A DNA stretch of 64,000 nucleotides from DASVUC01 sp038237225 (lineage in GTDB: Bacteria; Planctomycetota; Phycisphaerae; Tepidisphaerales; Tepidisphaeraceae): contig JBBRYX010000002.1 of NCBI GenBank assembly GCA_038237225.1, positions 62,001-126,000 on the forward strand, written 5' to 3'. The notes beneath the pieces were generated by a model. It saw only the letters and a program-made list of their open reading frames with translations. It was not told where the DNA came from and did not search any database. This document shows positions 60,680 through 64,000 of this stretch, piece by piece (the first letter of the stretch is position 1; the number at the start of each line of letters is the position of its first letter). Both the position numbers and the translations under genes were made by a program.

Positions 60680-60736
60680 CACAAACATCTTGCCCGTGTT
60701 CGCGAGTTAAGACCCGGGCAGGTATGACCGCGCTAC
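60676..60736. repeat. Palindromic element A, copy 3 (diverged)
   Basis: 61 bases, GTAGCACAAACATCTTG at the left and CGGGCAGGTATGACCGCGCT then AC at the right. The terminal GTAGC/GCTAC is kept but the stem is decayed. Overlaps the last codons of the LURP-one gene. Confidence 0.55.
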
Positions 60737-60756
60737 GATATCGCAGAGAAAAACTT

Positions 60757-62502
60757 ATGAAAATTCTGATGATGATTGCGGCGAGTCTTGTTTTGGCCGA
60801 GGGTGGGATTGCACACGCGGAGAGCGTTGACTTGGTGAAGGGCGGAAAATCTTCTTACGTCATCGTGCTTGGCCCGAAAGCTTCGCTCTCCGAGAAGCGC
60901 GGGGCGGAAGAGATCGCCAGGCATCTGAAGCAGATGAGCGGCGCGGAGCTGAAGATCGTCACGGACGACCAGCCCGCGCAGGCGACCGAGATTGTGATTG
61001 GCCTCAACCGCCGCGCGGAAGCGGCGGCCGTCAAGCCGGATATGAAGGCGCTCGGCAACGATGGGTTCGTGCTGAAGACCGTCGGGCCGAAGGTGTTCAT
61101 CGTTGGCAGCCCGGTGCGCGGAACGATGTACGGATGCTCAGAGCTGCTCGAGCGCCTCGGCGTGCGCTGGTACACCGCGAAAGTGACGAAACTGCCGAAA
61201 TCGGCGGATCTTTCGCTCGCGAGCCTGGATGTGACGCAAACGCCGGATTTTGAATATCGCGAGCCTTACGTCACCGAAGCATGGGACAAGGACTGGGCCG
61301 CGCGAAACCGCGTCGTCGGTCATTTCCCGCGCCTGGATGAATCGACCGGCGGGAAGATCAGCTACGTCGATTTCGTGCACTCGCTCGACCGGCTGATCCC
61401 CCCAGCGATCTACGACAAGCACCCGGAATATTTTCCGATAATCAAAGGGAAACGAGCCAACGGATATGTGCAGCGCTGTCTGAGCAATCCGGACGTGCTC
61501 AAGCTCGCGATCGAGGGCGTCCGTGCCGCGTTCAAAGCCAGTCCCACGGCAACCATCACGACCGTCTCACAAAACGACACCGCCAACTGGTGCGAATGCC
61601 CCGAGTGTTCCAAGCTCGTGAAACAGTATGGCGAGCAATCCGGCGTCTATGTCTGGTTCGTCAATCAGATTGCACAGGCCATCGAAAAAGAATATCCCGA
61701 TAAGCTGATCGACACGCTGGCGTATCAGTTCACCGAAGCGCCGCCAACGAATATCAAGCCGCGGGATAATGTGCGGATTCGGCTTTGTCCGCTGAGCAGT
61801 TGCCAGACGCATCCTTACGAGCAGTGCACGCACGAGAACAACAAGAAGTTCGTCGAGCGCCTCAAAGGCTGGCACAAGCTGGCGGATGTGCTCTATGTCT
61901 GGCACTACACCACCGATTTCGCCAACTATCTGATGCCGTTCCCGGACTTCAAGGAGTTCCCCGCCGAGACGCGCCTATACAAAAAAAACGGCGTGAAAGG
62001 GATCTTCTTCCAAGGCGCCTACTGCGGTCCTGGCGGCAGCGATTCCGAGCTGCGCGCCTACGTGATGACCAAGCTGCTGTGGAATGTGAATACCGACACG
62101 GATGCCGAAGTGTCGGCATGGATGCAGGGCGTCTATGGCAACGCCTGGAAGCCGATGCGCCAATGGTTTGATCTGGTGCACCAGCAATTTGAGCCCGCCG
62201 ACGCGCATCTGTTCTGCTACAACAAACCCCAGCCGAAACGCCTTACGCCTGAGGTTCTGGCAAAGGGTGATGCACTCTTCGCTGAAGCAGAAAAGCTCGC
62301 GCAGACGGATCTCCAGCGCGAGTACATCAAGAAGAATCACCTCGGCCTGACCTACGTCCAGTTGGACCTTCATCCCGACACCGGGCCGAAGTTAAAGCAA
62401 TTCATGGCCGACATTCACTCACTCGGCATCACCAACACCAGCGAGCCCCAAACCGCCGATCAATGGGAGCAGGCGTACGTGGCGCAGCACCAGAAGAAAT
62501 AA
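60757..62502 (+). CDS. Secreted DUF4838 domain protein
   Basis: 581 residues from ATG 60757, with a signal peptide (ILMMIAASLVLAEGGIAHAE). Residues about 25-130 form a glycoside-hydrolase-20b-like N-terminal domain (LSEKRGAEEIARHLKQMSGA). The DUF4838 domain carries EYFPIIKGKR, TVSQNDTANWCECPECSKLV, YVWHYTTDF and KGIFFQGAYCGPGGSDSELR. Such proteins are common in planctomycetes and Verrucomicrobia and appear in polysaccharide-degrading sets; the activity is not established. The longer frame upstream is repeat-derived. Converges on the lipoprotein pair. Confidence 0.88.
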   Translation: MKILMMIAASLVLAEGGIAHAESVDLVKGGKSSYVIVLGPKASLSEKRGAEEIARHLKQMSGAELKIVTDDQPAQATEIVIGLNRRAEAAAVKPDMKALGNDGFVLKTVGPKVFIVGSPVRGTMYGCSELLERLGVRWYTAKVTKLPKSADLSLASLDVTQTPDFEYREPYVTEAWDKDWAARNRVVGHFPRLDESTGGKISYVDFVHSLDRLIPPAIYDKHPEYFPIIKGKRANGYVQRCLSNPDVLKLAIEGVRAAFKASPTATITTVSQNDTANWCECPECSKLVKQYGEQSGVYVWFVNQIAQAIEKEYPDKLIDTLAYQFTEAPPTNIKPRDNVRIRLCPLSSCQTHPYEQCTHENNKKFVERLKGWHKLADVLYVWHYTTDFANYLMPFPDFKEFPAETRLYKKNGVKGIFFQGAYCGPGGSDSELRAYVMTKLLWNVNTDTDAEVSAWMQGVYGNAWKPMRQWFDLVHQQFEPADAHLFCYNKPQPKRLTPEVLAKGDALFAEAEKLAQTDLQREYIKKNHLGLTYVQLDLHPDTGPKLKQFMADIHSLGITNTSEPQTADQWEQAYVAQHQKK

Positions 62503-62525
62503 CTTTCGCCACATCGCCGCGATCG

Positions 62526-63215
62526 CTACTGCACCGTAAATCCCTCCGGCTCCTCTTCATCCGGCTTCCATTTGTAGAACAGCTTCGCGATCTTCTCCGA
62601 CAGCCCGCGGTACAACGAGTTCTTTAGTTCCGACTCCGAACCCGCGTTGGCAGCTCCCCATGTCGTTCCGGTGCTCAAGGGATATCCGTCCGCCATGTCC
62701 GTCGGCCAGAGCGTCTGTCCGGACTTCACATCAACCATCTTGACGCGAACCGCAACGTCCCCGCGCAGCGATTCACCGCCCAGAAGCGATTCCACCGTCC
62801 GCTCCGTAACCGCCACCCAGACCACCTGCTCGGCCCCCACCGTGCGCCCGACTTCAGCCACCGTCATCTTCTTGAAATCCTCCGGCTTGGCAATCCGGAT
62901 CTCGCGAACCTTCGCCGAATCCACCACCGGCATCTTCTTCACATGCCCGCGGATCTCCTCCTCCACATACCGGCTCAGCAGCTCATCATCCGTGAGCCCG
63001 GTCGCACGATGATAATCCTCGACCAGCACGACCAGCGGCCGCGATTGTGGAACATACTTCGCCGGAACCGCCGGCGGCCCCATGATCTTGTGCGCCGCCA
63101 GCCCCGCCGCCGTGCAGCCCGCGGCAGACATCCCAAGCAGCAGGAACAACAGGTGGAGCCTCAGGCCAGATCCGATCGATTCACGCCTTCTCTCATTGCA
63201 GGACGGGCAGCTCAT
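62526..63215 (-). CDS. Putative lipoprotein, second of a pair
   Basis: 229 residues. A hydrophobic leader (LHLLFLLLGMSAAGC) ends in a lipobox with its cysteine at about position 34, preceded by a basic, Cys-containing n-region. The mature part contains ALVVLVEDYH-like strands (SRPLVVLVEDYHRATG), VGRTVGAEQVVWVAV and VRVKMVDVKSGQTLW. This is an alpha/beta pattern like ABC-type or curli-associated CsgG-like outer-membrane lipoproteins, but no family is certain. Overlaps the upstream gene by 4 bases (ATGA), so the pair is coupled. Confidence 0.7.
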   Translation of the reverse strand: MSCPSCNERRRESIGSGLRLHLLFLLLGMSAAGCTAAGLAAHKIMGPPAVPAKYVPQSRPLVVLVEDYHRATGLTDDELLSRYVEEEIRGHVKKMPVVDSAKVREIRIAKPEDFKKMTVAEVGRTVGAEQVVWVAVTERTVESLLGGESLRGDVAVRVKMVDVKSGQTLWPTDMADGYPLSTGTTWGAANAGSESELKNSLYRGLSEKIAKLFYKWKPDEEEPEGFTVQ

Positions 63216-63877
63216 CGGTCCTCCTCCTCATGCGGCAGGAAGCGATTCGCAATCTGCGTCGCCAGCGAGTCGATCGTCCCCGCGTAAATTTTGTAATCCC
63301 CGACGTTCGGAATCCCCTCGCGCGGCGCCTTCGGCGGAAACGCAATCTTGATCCCGCTCTCACCGAACGAGTCTTTTCCCACCGCGCCGCTCACCTCAAC
63401 CACCTTCACGCTGGCCGCTGCCGTCCCGCGATACAGGTCCGTCGAGAGATCCGACCGCGTCGCAAAATTTTCAATCTCGATGTAGATCAGCCGGCTCACG
63501 CCCAGCTTCGGCGCCACCGAAGCGATCGGGGATCCCTCGATCTCGGGATGGTCCTGCTGATAGCGCACGATCGAAGCCGGCTGCACTGGAAAGTTCGTCC
63601 CCTTCAGTTGCTTCGCCTTGGGCGCTGCCGCCGCCAGGCGCTTCTGCACCGCATTGGCGAGATCGACCTGGATGGAGGAGAAATCGATCCGCACGCCTCG
63701 ATCCGCCCACACCATCACCCCCACCGTCTGCCCCGCCAGTCCATCATAAGCCGGCAGGATTGTCGCCGGCGGCATCGCATGCGCCGCCACGCCCAGGGCC
63801 GCGCATCCATTCACAAAAATCAACGCGCAATACAACGCTGCAAGAAACGCAATTCCGCTGAGTCGATAGCCACGCAT
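63212..63877 (-). CDS. Putative lipoprotein, first of a pair
   Basis: 221 residues from ATG 63877, chosen for the AGGAGT nine bases upstream; an in-frame ATG at 63898 is weaker. The leader FLAALYCALIFVNGC ends in a lipobox. The mature part has VGVMVWADRGVRIDFSSIQVDLANAVQKRL and LGVSRLIYIEIENF, again an alpha/beta pattern like its partner, to which it may be distantly related. Function unknown. It would be secreted and anchored to a membrane. Confidence 0.7.
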   Translation of the reverse strand: MRGYRLSGIAFLAALYCALIFVNGCAALGVAAHAMPPATILPAYDGLAGQTVGVMVWADRGVRIDFSSIQVDLANAVQKRLAAAAPKAKQLKGTNFPVQPASIVRYQQDHPEIEGSPIASVAPKLGVSRLIYIEIENFATRSDLSTDLYRGTAAASVKVVEVSGAVGKDSFGESGIKIAFPPKAPREGIPNVGDYKIYAGTIDSLATQIANRFLPHEEEDR

Positions 63878-64000
63878 GGTGCAAACTCCTGGTGTCAATC
63901 AAACGCGCCCACCCGTTCGCGCGTGATGCGTTTTACCCGCAACGGTTCCGAAATTCCCGCTTAATCTCTCTTCTCTTCACACACGTCCGATAAACGAAAA

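Overview
The window looks like chromosomal DNA of a Gram-negative, GC-rich bacterium, most likely a planctomycete of the Phycisphaerae type. That placement is inferred from: LPS genes (lpxB, a gmhA-type isomerase); PEP-CTERM surface proteins with HAF or autotransporter-type repeats; a sulfatase and several secreted glycoside hydrolases; a CGYDLR-type zinc-ribbon membrane protein; Uma2 proteins; and a split Nuo cluster. No rRNA, tRNA or CRISPR array was recognised.

Layout. 0-10.5 kb (mostly minus strand) is housekeeping: lpxB (cut by the window edge), a secreted Gly/Tyr-rich protein, proB, a small secreted protein, plsY, a polytopic membrane protein, serA, a methyltransferase and a P1B-type metal ATPase. 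10.7-18.2 kb holds a membrane thioredoxin, one intact and one decayed Uma2 gene, a GNAT gene, and nuoF, nuoE and nuoD interleaved with a phosphatase, small proteins and a vapBC pair. 18.6-23.9 kb (plus) carries two PEP-CTERM HAF-repeat proteins, a zinc-ribbon membrane protein and a tandem-domain hydrolase. 23.9-26.8 kb has a 1-kb repeat-rich intergenic region, a perfect parS palindrome, parB without parA, and an HTH/membrane/coiled-coil protein. Base skew appears to switch from C-rich to G-rich on the plus strand just after this, so the replication origin may be close. 27-34 kb is a carbohydrate locus: sulfatase, beta-helix protein, and GH30 with dockerin-like repeats and PEP-CTERM.

The most striking system lies at 34.2-40.1 kb (minus): six tightly packed genes encoding a ubiquitin-like protein, an E1-like enzyme, a JAMM peptidase with a membrane anchor, a polytopic FHA membrane protein, an FHA-RING-like membrane protein and an E2-like enzyme with an intact HPN motif and cysteine. 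This looks like a complete, membrane-anchored ubiquitin-like conjugation pathway with a candidate E3 and FHA domains. It is neither CBASS (no CD-NTase or effector) nor type VII secretion (no EssC or WXG100 in the window).

Divergent from it, 40.4-53.8 kb is an exopolysaccharide operon: co-polymerase/kinase, phosphoglycosyl transferase with a GGDEF-like N-terminus, WecG/TagA transferase, a flippase fused to a P-loop kinase domain, a phosphotransferase, two GT4 enzymes, a ligase/polymerase and a polysaccharide deacetylase. Several junctions have 4-bp overlaps. A GH78 alpha-L-rhamnosidase follows. 57-64 kb contains a gmhA-type isomerase, a CBM20-esterase, DUF309, GNAT, a degraded hydrolase 3' end, a LURP-one-type protein, a DUF4838 protein and a lipoprotein pair.

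The spacers carry several dispersed palindromic and simple-sequence repeat families. In a number of cases these supply start codons, stop codons or terminal residues of the adjacent genes.
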